From: Gaiellasilicea sp037720595
Lineage (GTDB): Bacteria > Actinomycetota > Thermoleophilia > Gaiellales > Gaiellaceae
DNA length: 64,000 nt
Reading direction: 5' to 3'
NCBI GenBank assembly: GCA_037720595.1
Contig: JBBJLW010000006.1
Location: forward strand, 1 to 64,000
Numbering within the stretch: the first letter of the stretch is position 1; each line of letters begins with the position of its first letter. The notes beneath the pieces are model-generated. The model was not told where the DNA came from, did no database searches, and was given only the letters and a program-made list of their open reading frames with translations. Both the position numbers and the translations under genes were made by a program. This document shows, in pieces, positions 25,961 to 33,899 of this stretch.

Positions 25961-27432
25961 CGGGCGGTCAGCCTATCCCGCACGAGTTCGCTGACGACGC
26001 GAGCGTTCGCCTGGCCCCCGGTTTCCTTCAACACCTGGCCGACAAAGTAGCCCAGCAGTCCCTCCTTGCCACCGCGGTAGGCGGCGACCTGGCCGGGATT
26101 GGCGTCGAGGACGCGCGCGATCAACGGCTCGAGCTCGGCCGTGTCCGAGACGGACTCCTGGGCGAGATAGGGAGCGGCCTCGAACCCCGGCTCGCCGACT
26201 CTGGCGAGAGCCTCGTCGAGCGCCGCGCGTGGGATCCGCTCACGCGCCTCGACGAGCTGGGCGAACTCGGCCGGATCGACCGCTTCGCCGGCCATTCCTG
26301 CGAGCCGGTTCGCAATCAAGTTCGCCGCGGCAACCGGCTCCGCCCCGGCCGCGACCGTCGCCTCGTAGAGCCGGTCCAGTCCGCCGGCGACGAGGACCAG
26401 CGCCCGGTCGAGATCGAGGTCGCGCTCGAGCGGGCGGATCCGTACGGAGGGAAGCTCGGGCAGCTGGGCGCGACGCCGCTCGACGAGCTCGGCGGGCGGC
26501 TCGACCGGAACGAGATCGGGCTCCGGGAAGTAGCGATAGTCGTCGGCCTCCTCCTTCGACCGGCGCGCAGTAAGCGCGCCGGAGGAGGCGTCGAAGTCGT
26601 AGGTCTCCTGGACGACCTCGCCGCCCGACTCGTAGACCGCGATCTGGCGCGCGACCTCCGCGTCGATCCCTTGAGCCACGAAGCGGAAGGAGTTCATGTT
26701 CTTGAGCTCGCAGCGCGTCCGCAGCTCAGCCGTGCCCTGCGGCCGAACCGAGACGTTCGCGTCCACGCGCAGCGTCCCCTTCTCCATCTCGGCGTCGGAG
26801 ATCCCGAGCTCCACGATCGTCTGGCGCAACAACTGGAGGAAGCGCCGCGCGTCCTCGGAGGAGTGGATGTCTGGCCCGGTGACGATCTCGACGAGCGGCG
26901 TGCCGACACGGTTGAAGTCGACGAGCGAGTGCTCGGCGCCCCCGATCCGGCCCGTGCGCCCGCCGACGTGAACGGTTTTGGCCGCGTCCTCCTCGAGGTG
27001 GGCGCGCACGATCCCGACCTCGTGATCGCCCGTTGCGCTCGGAACTAGCATCTTGCCGTTTATGCAAGAAGGCAGATCGTACTGGGAGATCTGATAGCCC
27101 TTTGGCGAATCCGGGTAGAAGTAGTTCTTGCGCGCGAAGACGGCCCGCACCGGGATCTCGCAGCCGAGCGCAAGCCCGAGCTTGAGCGTCCACTCGAGCG
27201 CCACCCGGTTCGGCACCGGCAGCGCCCCGGGCATGGCGAGGCAGACGGGGCAGGTCTGCGTGTTCTCGCCGCCGCCGAAGCCGTTCGCGCAGCGACAGAA
27301 CATCTTCGTCCGCGTCTTCAACTGGACGTGGATCTCGAGCCCGACGACCGGTTCCCAATTCCCCGCTCCGGCGCCGGCAAAGCCGGCACCTCCGCTCCTG
27401 GGCGGCTCAGTCGAGCCTACGCCGCTAGCCAC
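25957..27432 (-). CDS. gatB: Asp/Glu-tRNA(Asn/Gln) amidotransferase subunit B
   Basis: 491 aa. WEPVVGLEIHVQLKT, MFCRCANGFGG, CPVCLAMPGALPVPN and YFYPDSPKGYQISQYD are conserved GatB segments; the C-terminal YqeY-like tail domain ends GYFVGQVLKETGGQANARVV. With GatA and GatC it converts Glu-tRNA(Gln) and Asp-tRNA(Asn) to the amidated forms. GTG start overlaps the gatA end by 8 nt. Confidence 0.96.
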   Translation of the reverse strand: MASGVGSTEPPRSGGAGFAGAGAGNWEPVVGLEIHVQLKTRTKMFCRCANGFGGGENTQTCPVCLAMPGALPVPNRVALEWTLKLGLALGCEIPVRAVFARKNYFYPDSPKGYQISQYDLPSCINGKMLVPSATGDHEVGIVRAHLEEDAAKTVHVGGRTGRIGGAEHSLVDFNRVGTPLVEIVTGPDIHSSEDARRFLQLLRQTIVELGISDAEMEKGTLRVDANVSVRPQGTAELRTRCELKNMNSFRFVAQGIDAEVARQIAVYESGGEVVQETYDFDASSGALTARRSKEEADDYRYFPEPDLVPVEPPAELVERRRAQLPELPSVRIRPLERDLDLDRALVLVAGGLDRLYEATVAAGAEPVAAANLIANRLAGMAGEAVDPAEFAQLVEARERIPRAALDEALARVGEPGFEAAPYLAQESVSDTAELEPLIARVLDANPGQVAAYRGGKEGLLGYFVGQVLKETGGQANARVVSELVRDRLTAR

Positions 27433-28885
27433 GAAGGCGCTCCGGAACCGGATCGAAGTTGATCGCCCGCTCGAGCGCGTGCCCGGTGTGGAAGAGCGTG
27501 TTCTCGGAGAACTGGGGCCCGATCAACTGCAAGCCGACGGGCAGGCCCTCCGAGAGCCCGCATGGAATATTCAGCCCGGGCAGCCCTGCCATGCACGACG
27601 GGATCGTGAGGAGGTCGGAGAGATACATCGCGAGCGGATTCTTCGCCTTCTCGCCCAGCTTGAACGCCACCGTGGGCGAGGTCGGCGACACGAGCACGTC
27701 GAAGCGCTCGAACGCGGACGCGTGCTCCCGCGCGATCACCGTCCGCACCTTCTGGGCCTGGCCGTAGAACGCGTCGAAATAGCCGGCGGAGAGCGCATAG
27801 GTGCCGAGCATGATCCGGCGCTTCGGCTCGTCCCCGAAACCGGCGTCGCGCGTGCGCTCGACCATCTCTTGATAGCGCTCACCTTCGACGCGCAGGCCGT
27901 AACGGACGCCGTCGTAGCGCGCGAGGTTGGACGAGGCCTCGGCCGGGGCGATCAGGTAGTAGCAGGCGAGCCCGTACTCGACCGAGCGCGGCAGCTCGCA
28001 CTCCCCGACCTCGGCGCCGAGCGAACGCGCGAGCTCGATGCCTCGCTGCACGGCCTCGGTGACGCCGGGCGCGATCCCATCGGCCTCATTCAGCTCCTTG
28101 GGGACGCCGATCCGAAGGCCGGTCAGGTCTTCGCCCTCGGGCAGGCGGACCGGCTCCGGGAGCTCGACTGTCGTCGAGTCGCGCTCGTCGCGGCCGGCGA
28201 TGATCGAGTAGAGGAGCGCGCAGTCGCGGACGTTCTTCGCGACCGGGCCGACCTGGTCGAGGCTGGAGGCGAACGCGACGATTCCGTAACGGCTGACCGT
28301 CCCGTAGGTCGGGCGCAGGCCGACATTGCCGCACAGCGCGGACGGCTGCTTGATCGAGCCGCCGGTATCGGAGCCGAGCGCCCACGGCGCGAGCCCGGCC
28401 GAGACTGCGGCCGCCGAGCCGCCGCCTGAGCCGCCCGGGACCCGCTCGAGATCCCAGGGGTTGCGCGTGGGTCCGTAGGCGGAGTTCTCGGTCGAGGAGC
28501 CCATCGCGAACTCGTCCGTGTTGGTCTTGCCGATGATCGGCAGGCCCACCGCCTTGCAGCGAGCGGCGACGGTCGAGTCGAAGTGCGGCACGTAGCCGGC
28601 CAGGATCTTCGAGCCCGCCGTCGTCTCGATCCCCTGCGTCGAGATCACGTCCTTGAGCGCGATCGGGACGCCGTCGCCGACCGGCTCCTCGACGAGCCGC
28701 AGGTAGCAGTGCAGCTCGTCGTCGCGCTCGGCGGCGGCGTCGAGGTAGGCGCGATGCAGCTCGGCCGCGGTGACCTCTCTGCGTTCCAGCAGGCCTGTCG
28801 CCTCCTCGGGGGTCTGCGGGTGGGTGTCGCGCTCGCCGAAACCGGGCGCGACCCCGCTCTCCCCCAGTCCCCCCGCTGGGGGCAC
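27425..28885 (-). CDS. gatA: Asp/Glu-tRNA(Asn/Gln) amidotransferase subunit A
   Basis: 486-aa amidase-signature protein that releases ammonia from glutamine. The Ser-cisSer-Lys triad is present: Lys in PIALKDVIST, cis-Ser in PGGSGGGSAAAV and nucleophile Ser in GSDTGGSIKQP. The only in-frame start before the domain is GTG 28885, whose first codons run through a 7-bp hairpin; no good ribosome site is seen. The first 20 residues are not typical of GatA, so the real initiation point is uncertain. Confidence 0.93.
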   Translation of the reverse strand: MPPAGGLGESGVAPGFGERDTHPQTPEEATGLLERREVTAAELHRAYLDAAAERDDELHCYLRLVEEPVGDGVPIALKDVISTQGIETTAGSKILAGYVPHFDSTVAARCKAVGLPIIGKTNTDEFAMGSSTENSAYGPTRNPWDLERVPGGSGGGSAAAVSAGLAPWALGSDTGGSIKQPSALCGNVGLRPTYGTVSRYGIVAFASSLDQVGPVAKNVRDCALLYSIIAGRDERDSTTVELPEPVRLPEGEDLTGLRIGVPKELNEADGIAPGVTEAVQRGIELARSLGAEVGECELPRSVEYGLACYYLIAPAEASSNLARYDGVRYGLRVEGERYQEMVERTRDAGFGDEPKRRIMLGTYALSAGYFDAFYGQAQKVRTVIAREHASAFERFDVLVSPTSPTVAFKLGEKAKNPLAMYLSDLLTIPSCMAGLPGLNIPCGLSEGLPVGLQLIGPQFSENTLFHTGHALERAINFDPVPERLRG

Positions 28886-28912
28886 GCGGGCCCCCTGCGA
28901 ACAGCGTCGCAG
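28861..28912. other. Two tandem hairpins between gatC and gatA
   Basis: A perfect 7-bp stem CCCCCAG (28861-28867) / CTGGGGG (28876-28882) is followed by a 6-bp stem CTGCGA (28895-28900) / TCGCAG (28907-28912). They occupy the gatA initiation region on the minus strand and might limit or time its translation. There is no T-tract, so termination is unlikely. Confidence 0.45.
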
Positions 28913-28970
28913 GAAGCGAGATACGCGTGTGTGACGGATCTGTGCCGGTTGTGTGTCATCTGCTCCACAC

Positions 28971-29264
28971 TCAACTCGTCGGTGGCACCCGGAAGAGATC
29001 GCCGTCGCGCTGCGGCGCGTTCGCGAACACCTCGTCGAGACCGAGCGAGTCGTGCGGCTCGTCCTCGCGCCAGGCGTTCACGAGCTCGAGCGGGTGCGAG
29101 GTCGGCGGCACATCCTCGAGGTCGAGCTCCGCCACCTTTCCGACCGCGTCGAGGATCGCGCCGAGCTCCAGCGTCAGCCGCTCGACCTCGTCGTCGGTCA
29201 GCTCGAGCCGCGCGAGCTTCGCGACGTGCAGTACCTCCTCACGTGTGATCGCCATGTCGTCCAT
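28971..29264 (-). CDS. gatC: Asp/Glu-tRNA(Asn/Gln) amidotransferase subunit C
   Basis: 97-aa small subunit bridging GatA and GatB: ITREEVLHVAKLARLELTDD, DLEDVPPTSHPLEL and the C-terminal LFRVPPTS resemble GatC. An ATG at 29255 three codons in is an alternative start; GGAGG lies just upstream of the first ATG. It is the first gene of the gatCAB block. Confidence 0.93.
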   Translation of the reverse strand: MDDMAITREEVLHVAKLARLELTDDEVERLTLELGAILDAVGKVAELDLEDVPPTSHPLELVNAWREDEPHDSLGLDEVFANAPQRDGDLFRVPPTS

Positions 29265-29275
29265 CCTCCCAAAGC

Positions 29276-29297
29276 GAGAGCCCCTTCCGGGGCTCTC
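29276..29297 (-). terminator. Terminator hairpin after the cold-shock gene
   Basis: Perfect 9-bp stem GAGAGCCCC / GGGGCTCTC with loop TTCC. It separates the cold-shock gene from gatC. The following minus-strand bases (GCTTTGG) are only weakly T-rich. Confidence 0.65.
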
Positions 29298-29321
29298 TGT
29301 GACTCGAAATCCGGAAGTGCT

Positions 29322-29525
29322 CTACGCGACGGCGGAGACGTTCGCCGCCTGGGCGCCCTTGGGCCCCTGGACGACTTCGAATTCGACGCGCTGGCCTTCG
29401 GTCAACGACTTGTAGCCGTCCATCGTGATCGCCGAGAAGTGGACGAAGACGTCCTCGCCACCCTCACGCTCGATGAATCCGTAGCCCTTCTCGTTCGAGA
29501 ACCACTTAACGGTGCCCTGCGCCAA
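29322..29525 (-). CDS. Cold-shock protein, CspA family
   Basis: 67-aa single-stranded nucleic-acid-binding protein. TTG start at 29525 gives MAQGTVKWFSNEKGYG, with AAGGAGG 8 nt upstream; the longer open frame upstream is not conserved. RNP1-like KGYGFIERE and RNP2-like VFVHFSAI motifs are intact. It acts as an RNA chaperone. It is flanked by its own terminator at 29276-29297. Confidence 0.95.
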   Translation of the reverse strand: MAQGTVKWFSNEKGYGFIEREGGEDVFVHFSAITMDGYKSLTEGQRVEFEVVQGPKGAQAANVSAVA

Positions 29526-29601
29526 CTGATGTTCCTCCTTGCGTGAAGCGACAGTGGTGCATGCACCGTGCCGCTGACCTGTAAGCGCGCGAAACATAGC
29601 C

Positions 29602-30441
29602 TCATGAAGCAGGAAACGCAAGCTCCCGCGAGCGGTAGCGAGCGGCTTTGACGGCGTTGCGCAAGAGCATCGCGATCGTCATCGGGCCGACCCCGCCCGG
29701 GACCGGCGTCAGCAGGCCCGCGCGCTCCGCCGCGGCAGGCTCGACGTCGCCCACCAGAGCCCCCTCGGCACGCGTGATTCCGACGTCGATCACGGTCGCT
29801 CCCTTCTTCACCCAGTCGGTCCGGACGAGGCCGGGGACGCCCACCGCCGCGACCACGACATCAGCCCGCGCGACCTCGGCGGCGAGGTCGCGCGTCCGCG
29901 AGTGGCAGACGGTGACGGTCGCGTGCCGCTGCAGGAGGAGCAGCGCAGCCGGCTTGCCGACGATGTCGCTTCGCCCGATCACGACAGCCGTGGCGCCGAC
30001 GAGGTCGACGCCGTACTCGTCGAGGAGCGCGAGCACGCCGAGAGGGGTCGCGCCGACGAAGGTCGGCCGGCCGAGGAGGAGCTGGCCCGCGTTGAACGGG
30101 TGCAGCCCGTCGACGTCCTTGATCGGGTCGATCGCCGCGATGACCCGAGATTCGTCCAGCCCATGCGGCAGGGGAAGCTGGACGAGGATGCCGTCCACGG
30201 ACTCGTCGGCGTTCAACTCCCCGACGCGCTCGAGCAGCTCGCTCTCGGCGATGGCGGCTGGCAGCCGGACATCGCGCGACGCGATCCCGACCTCGAGGGA
30301 GGCCTTGTGCTTGAGCCGGATATACACGTCGGACGCCGGATCGTCGCCGACGAGGACCGTGGCGAGCCCGATCGGGCGCAGGCCCGCGACCTCGGCGGCG
30401 ACCTCCTCGCGAATGCGCGCCGCTAGAGCTTTCCCGTCCAT
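29602..30441 (-). CDS. folD: Bifunctional methylene-THF dehydrogenase/methenyl-THF cyclohydrolase
   Basis: 279 aa from ATG 30441 (MDGKALAARIREEV). Conserved FolD segments are VGDDPASDVYIRLKHKA with the catalytic Lys, GILVQLPLP, PIKDVDGLHPFNAG, VIGRSDIVGKPAALLL and PVPGGVGPMTIAML. It interconverts folate one-carbon units in the cytosol. The open frame extends upstream without homology. Confidence 0.95.
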   Translation of the reverse strand: MDGKALAARIREEVAAEVAGLRPIGLATVLVGDDPASDVYIRLKHKASLEVGIASRDVRLPAAIAESELLERVGELNADESVDGILVQLPLPHGLDESRVIAAIDPIKDVDGLHPFNAGQLLLGRPTFVGATPLGVLALLDEYGVDLVGATAVVIGRSDIVGKPAALLLLQRHATVTVCHSRTRDLAAEVARADVVVAAVGVPGLVRTDWVKKGATVIDVGITRAEGALVGDVEPAAAERAGLLTPVPGGVGPMTIAMLLRNAVKAARYRSRELAFPAS

Positions 30442-30558
30442 GATCGTCGCCGCCACGGTGCGCAGAATACGCCGGGGCTCAGCTAGGGCAAGTACCACAT
30501 CGCTCGCAGCGCTTTGTCGCAGAAGCGTCACGGCTTCGTCACGATTTACCCGCTGACT

Positions 30559-30590
30559 CTGCGACCGTCTCTGCGACCGTCTCTGCGACG
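30559..30590. repeat. 12-bp tandem repeat
   Basis: CTGCGACCGTCT occurs twice in tandem (30559-30570, 30571-30582) followed by a partial third copy CTGCGACG. It lies in the gap between folD and the HIT gene. Confidence 0.7.
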
Positions 30591-30602
30591 CGGTCCCAGC
30601 AC

Positions 30603-31073
30603 TCACTTCGTCGACGCCCCGAGAGCTGCTCGCAATCGGTCGGCATAGATCAGCCGCTCCTCTGGCGTCGCCCACCTCGTCTCCCGATGGCGTTCGTGGA
30701 ACCTGTCGCCCGCGTAGCGCGGCAACACGTGAACGTGGAAGTGCCAGACGTCTTGTCCTCCACCCGGCTCGTTGTGTTGTCGGGTGGAAGTTCCGTCACA
30801 CGCGTAGGCAGCACGCAGGGCCAGGGCGATCTTCTGCACCAACGCATAGACGGAACCGAGTCGGTCGACTGGGATGTCGTACAGGTCCTCGAAGTGCTCA
30901 TTCGGCACCACGAGGACATGGCCGAGGTTCCCTTCCCACCATTTCGGCGAGATGAGCGCCGTCGCATGCAAATCGCCGAGAACGATGTCCGTGAGAGCGT
31001 TGCGTTCGCTCTCTCGACCCGCCAGAACGTCGCAGAACGGGCAGCGGTAGCCGGGTGGCTCGTGCCGGTGCAT
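30603..31073 (-). CDS. HIT-family nucleotide-binding protein
   Basis: 156 aa. The histidine-triad HFHVHVLP lies near residue 110; PFCDVLAGRE at the N-terminus and LGHVLVVPNEHFEDLYD are usual for HIT hydrolases and Ap4A-type enzymes. The protein is expected to hydrolyse or transfer nucleoside phosphates. It is divergent from the HMG-CoA-reductase homologue with 28 nt between start codons. Confidence 0.92.
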   Translation of the reverse strand: MHRHEPPGYRCPFCDVLAGRESERNALTDIVLGDLHATALISPKWWEGNLGHVLVVPNEHFEDLYDIPVDRLGSVYALVQKIALALRAAYACDGTSTRQHNEPGGGQDVWHFHVHVLPRYAGDRFHERHRETRWATPEERLIYADRLRAALGASTK

Positions 31074-31089
31074 CCGGCGACTATCGCAC

Positions 31090-31095
31090 TAAGCT
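31090..31095 (+). promoter_or_regulatory. -10-like TAAGCT for the HMG-CoA-reductase homologue
   Basis: TAAGCT ends 6 nt before ATG 31102. The same hexamer sits before the ferritin-like gene at 32395. Confidence 0.45.
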
Positions 31096-31101
31096 CTGCC
31101 G

Positions 31102-32313
31102 ATGAACCGCTGGCCCCGCAAGAACGATGCCGCCTCGATCCGAACGCGCCGGGACGCGATCCGCGACGTCGTGGGCGACGAGCCACTCTCCCACGACGAC
31201 GAGGCCTGGTCGCGCGCACAAGAGTCCCACACCGGCGCGGCCGTGATCCCCGTCTCCGTCGTCGGGCCGCTCCTCGTCGAGCTCGGCGCCTACGAGCTCG
31301 AGGAGCCCGCCGGCTCGCTGCGCGAAACGAGCCGCGACCGAGAAGAGGTGCTGATCCCGCTCGCGCATACCGAAGGCGGGCTTTCCGACTCCATGTCGCG
31401 CGGCCTGAGGGCCGCGGCGACCGCGGGCGGCTTCCGAACGTACGTCCTTCGGGACAGAATCACCAGAGCATCATGCTTCATCTGCAAAGATACAGACGAT
31501 GCCGTGAAACTTGCAAAGTGGGTGGAGAACTCCGTCGACGACCTCCGCTCCTTCCTCCTCGCCCTCGACGATCCATCGCTCTCGAAGCGAGCGAAGCTTC
31601 GCGAGGTGCAGACGCACGTCGTCGGCTCGATGTGCCACGTCCTCTGGAGCTGGACGACCGGCGACGCCTGCGGGCCGAACATGATGACGCGCAACAGCTA
31701 CGCCCTGAACATGGGCTACGTGATGCAACAGGCACCGGTGAAGCCCGAACGAGCGATCCTCGAGGCAAACATGGGCGGCGACAAGAAGCCGTCACACCAG
31801 TTCTTCGGCTCGGGGCACGGCAAGACCGTGCTCGCCGAGGCGACGCTCGACGCCGAAACGGTGCGACGCGTGCTGAGGACGACCGTCGACGACCTGATCG
31901 AGCTCTCCTGGGCGGGAACGCACGGCGCGGTCGCCTCCGGAATGCAGTCGGTCGCCTTCACCCCCGCTTCGGCGATCGCCGCGATCTTCGCCTGTACCGG
32001 CCAGGATCTGGGGATGATCGGGACGAGCTCGATGGCCCACGGCACCGCGCGCCGGACGGCCGACGGCGGCCTGCACGCCGCGATCCGATTCCCCGGCCTC
32101 GAGGTCGGCACCGTCGGCGGAGGGACCACCCTCCCGTACGCCCGCTCGTGGCTCGCGCTGCTCGGCTGCGTGGGAACCGGCACCGTCTATCGCTTCGCGC
32201 AGCTCATCGCGGCCGCGGCGCTCGCACTGGAGATCTCGGCGTCGGCGGCGATGGCGACGGCCGGCTCCGAGAACTTCTTCCGGGCCCACCACGAGCGCGG
32301 TGGACTGCGTTAG
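31102..32313 (+). CDS. HMG-CoA reductase homologue
   Basis: 403 aa. Sequence blocks follow the reductase: IPVSVVGPLLV, PLAHTEGGLSDSMSRG (catalytic Glu 91), TTGDACGPNMMTRNS in place of the DAMGMNM motif, EANMGGDKKPS (catalytic Lys 228 or 229), FACTGQDLGMIGTSS (Asp 302), VGTVGGGTTLP and a C-terminal AHHERGG (His 395/396). All four catalytic positions thus seem retained. The family makes mevalonate from HMG-CoA; no other mevalonate gene is in the window, so the true reaction is open. Confidence 0.85.
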   Translation: MNRWPRKNDAASIRTRRDAIRDVVGDEPLSHDDEAWSRAQESHTGAAVIPVSVVGPLLVELGAYELEEPAGSLRETSRDREEVLIPLAHTEGGLSDSMSRGLRAAATAGGFRTYVLRDRITRASCFICKDTDDAVKLAKWVENSVDDLRSFLLALDDPSLSKRAKLREVQTHVVGSMCHVLWSWTTGDACGPNMMTRNSYALNMGYVMQQAPVKPERAILEANMGGDKKPSHQFFGSGHGKTVLAEATLDAETVRRVLRTTVDDLIELSWAGTHGAVASGMQSVAFTPASAIAAIFACTGQDLGMIGTSSMAHGTARRTADGGLHAAIRFPGLEVGTVGGGTTLPYARSWLALLGCVGTGTVYRFAQLIAAAALALEISASAAMATAGSENFFRAHHERGGLR

Positions 32314-32394
32314 TCGCCGAGCGAAGCCTCCTGAAGGGGCTGCGAGCGGCCCGGAAACCGGGCTGGCACCCGGTCACTTCGAGCTTGACGCGGC

Positions 32395-32400
32395 TAAGCT
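32395..32400 (+). promoter_or_regulatory. -10-like TAAGCT for the ferritin-like gene
   Basis: TAAGCT ends 8 nt before ATG 32409. Confidence 0.4.
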
Positions 32401-32408
32401 CTTGCGCG

Positions 32409-33293
32409 ATGTCCGCTGATCCCGTCACAGAGGACCCGATCAACGCCGACGCGACCTTCGAGCCGCTGCTCGCGGCCGAGCGCGCCGCTGCCGACGACGC
32501 CGCCCACGACCAGCGCGCACGCGGCGTCCTCCGCTTCTACGAGCTCGCCAAGAAGCAGGAATGGCAGGTGCGCGACCTCCCGTGGGGCGAGATCCCGCCG
32601 ATCCCGGAGACGCGCGCCGGCGCCTCGCCCGAGAAGAAGGAGCGCCGCCGCGCGGTCTGGCGCTCCGTGATCACGCAGCAACTCCAAGCGGACGAGCTCG
32701 CAGTCCAGATGTCCGGGCAGCTCCTGAACATGGCTCCGCACCCCGAGGCGAAGCTCTACTACTCGACGATGGTGCAGGACGAAGCCCGCCACGTCGAGGC
32801 GTGGTTGAAGCTCTCGAGCGAGGCCGGCGGCACCGCTGAGCGCGACCCCCACCTCGACGAGCTCGCGAGGATGACGCTCGATGCGGAGACGCTCGAGGAG
32901 AAGGTCTTCCAGATGCAGGTCTTCTTCGAGCGGCTGATCATCCCCCGCTTTCGGCTGATCGCCCGCTCGGCGCGCGGGACGATCCTCGAGGACGTCTGCA
33001 ACCGGCTCACGATCGACGACGGGATCCACCACAGCTCCGGCGTCGCGTACGAGCGCGTGCTGCTGGAGCACGCGTCGAAGCAGACCAAGGATCGACTGAT
33101 CAAGGCCGCGAACGGGCTCCTGCCGATCTTCGTGGAGCACGCACTCTGGCGACCGAAGGAGCGCGCCTGGATCGGGAACGTCATGCGCGAGACCGACATC
33201 CGTCGGCTCCAGGACGACGTCAAGGACGGGATCCGGATGGCGTCGAGCCTCGGCCTCGACGTCTCGGACATCCAGCTCCCGTTCGCCGCATAG
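32409..33293 (+). CDS. Ferritin-like di-iron carboxylate protein
   Basis: 294-aa all-helical protein. Metal-ligand helices are suggested by QQLQADELAVQ, MVQDEARHVEAW (a DEARH motif), FQMQVFFERLIIPRF and TIDDGIHHSSG, the spacing seen in ribonucleotide-reductase-R2-like and AurF-like oxygenases. An oxygen-dependent oxidase or oxygenase is the likely class, with substrate unknown. It follows the HMG-CoA-reductase homologue by 95 nt and its TAG stop overlaps the probable start of the SRPBCC gene. Confidence 0.75.
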   Translation: MSADPVTEDPINADATFEPLLAAERAAADDAAHDQRARGVLRFYELAKKQEWQVRDLPWGEIPPIPETRAGASPEKKERRRAVWRSVITQQLQADELAVQMSGQLLNMAPHPEAKLYYSTMVQDEARHVEAWLKLSSEAGGTAERDPHLDELARMTLDAETLEEKVFQMQVFFERLIIPRFRLIARSARGTILEDVCNRLTIDDGIHHSSGVAYERVLLEHASKQTKDRLIKAANGLLPIFVEHALWRPKERAWIGNVMRETDIRRLQDDVKDGIRMASSLGLDVSDIQLPFAA

Positions 33294-33724
33294 AGCTCCA
33301 ACGCACTCAGGTCGTCCCGCGCGCCCTCGACGAGACGTTCGCGTTCTTCGCCGACCCGCGGAATCTCGAGGCAATCACGCCGCCGTGGCTCCACTTCCGA
33401 ATCCTCGATGCACCCGAGCGGCTCGAACGCGGCTCGCTCCTCCGCTACCGGCTCCGTCTCTACGGGATCCCGGTCCGCTGGCTGACCGAGATCGAAACCT
33501 GGCACCCACCGCAAGGCTTCGTCGACCGGCAGCTTCGCGGGCCGTATCTGCTCTGGCTCCACACACATCGCTTCGCCCCGACGCCCGCGGGAACCGAGAT
33601 CTACGACAACGTCCGCTATCGCGTCCCCGGTGGCCCGCTCCGGCCGACACGCCTCGTCCGCCGCCTCGTCGACGAGATCTTCGACTACCGGGCCGACCGG
33701 CTCCGCGAGCTGCTCACGCCGTAA
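33290..33724 (+). CDS. SRPBCC-family protein with apparent ATA start
   Basis: The frame reads IELQRTQVVPRALDETFAFF, then ADPRNLEAITPPWLHFRIL and ends RADRLRELLTP before TAA (33722-33724). This matches the START/SRPBCC ligand-binding fold from its first strand on. No ATG, GTG or TTG exists in frame near the N-terminus. The first codon that would complete the first strand is ATA at 33290, overlapping the TAG stop of the ferritin-like gene (ATAG), in the manner of a coupled start. About 144 aa. Either AUA initiation, a fusion by stop-codon bypass, or a sequence error explains this. Confidence 0.65.
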   Translation: MELQRTQVVPRALDETFAFFADPRNLEAITPPWLHFRILDAPERLERGSLLRYRLRLYGIPVRWLTEIETWHPPQGFVDRQLRGPYLLWLHTHRFAPTPAGTEIYDNVRYRVPGGPLRPTRLVRRLVDEIFDYRADRLRELLTP

Positions 33725-33899
33725 CTCGTCCTTCACCGCGATGTGTTCAAGCGCGGTTTCTCGAAATGGGAAGGCGGCGGAACAGACCGCAGAGAACTCC
33801 CCGTGCGTCTCACCGTAACTGCCGTCGGGAGCAGGCCGGGGCAGTCGGGGTTGGGTTTGTCCGTAGAGCCGAGCGCGCGCCGCTGCTCGACCGGGTCGA

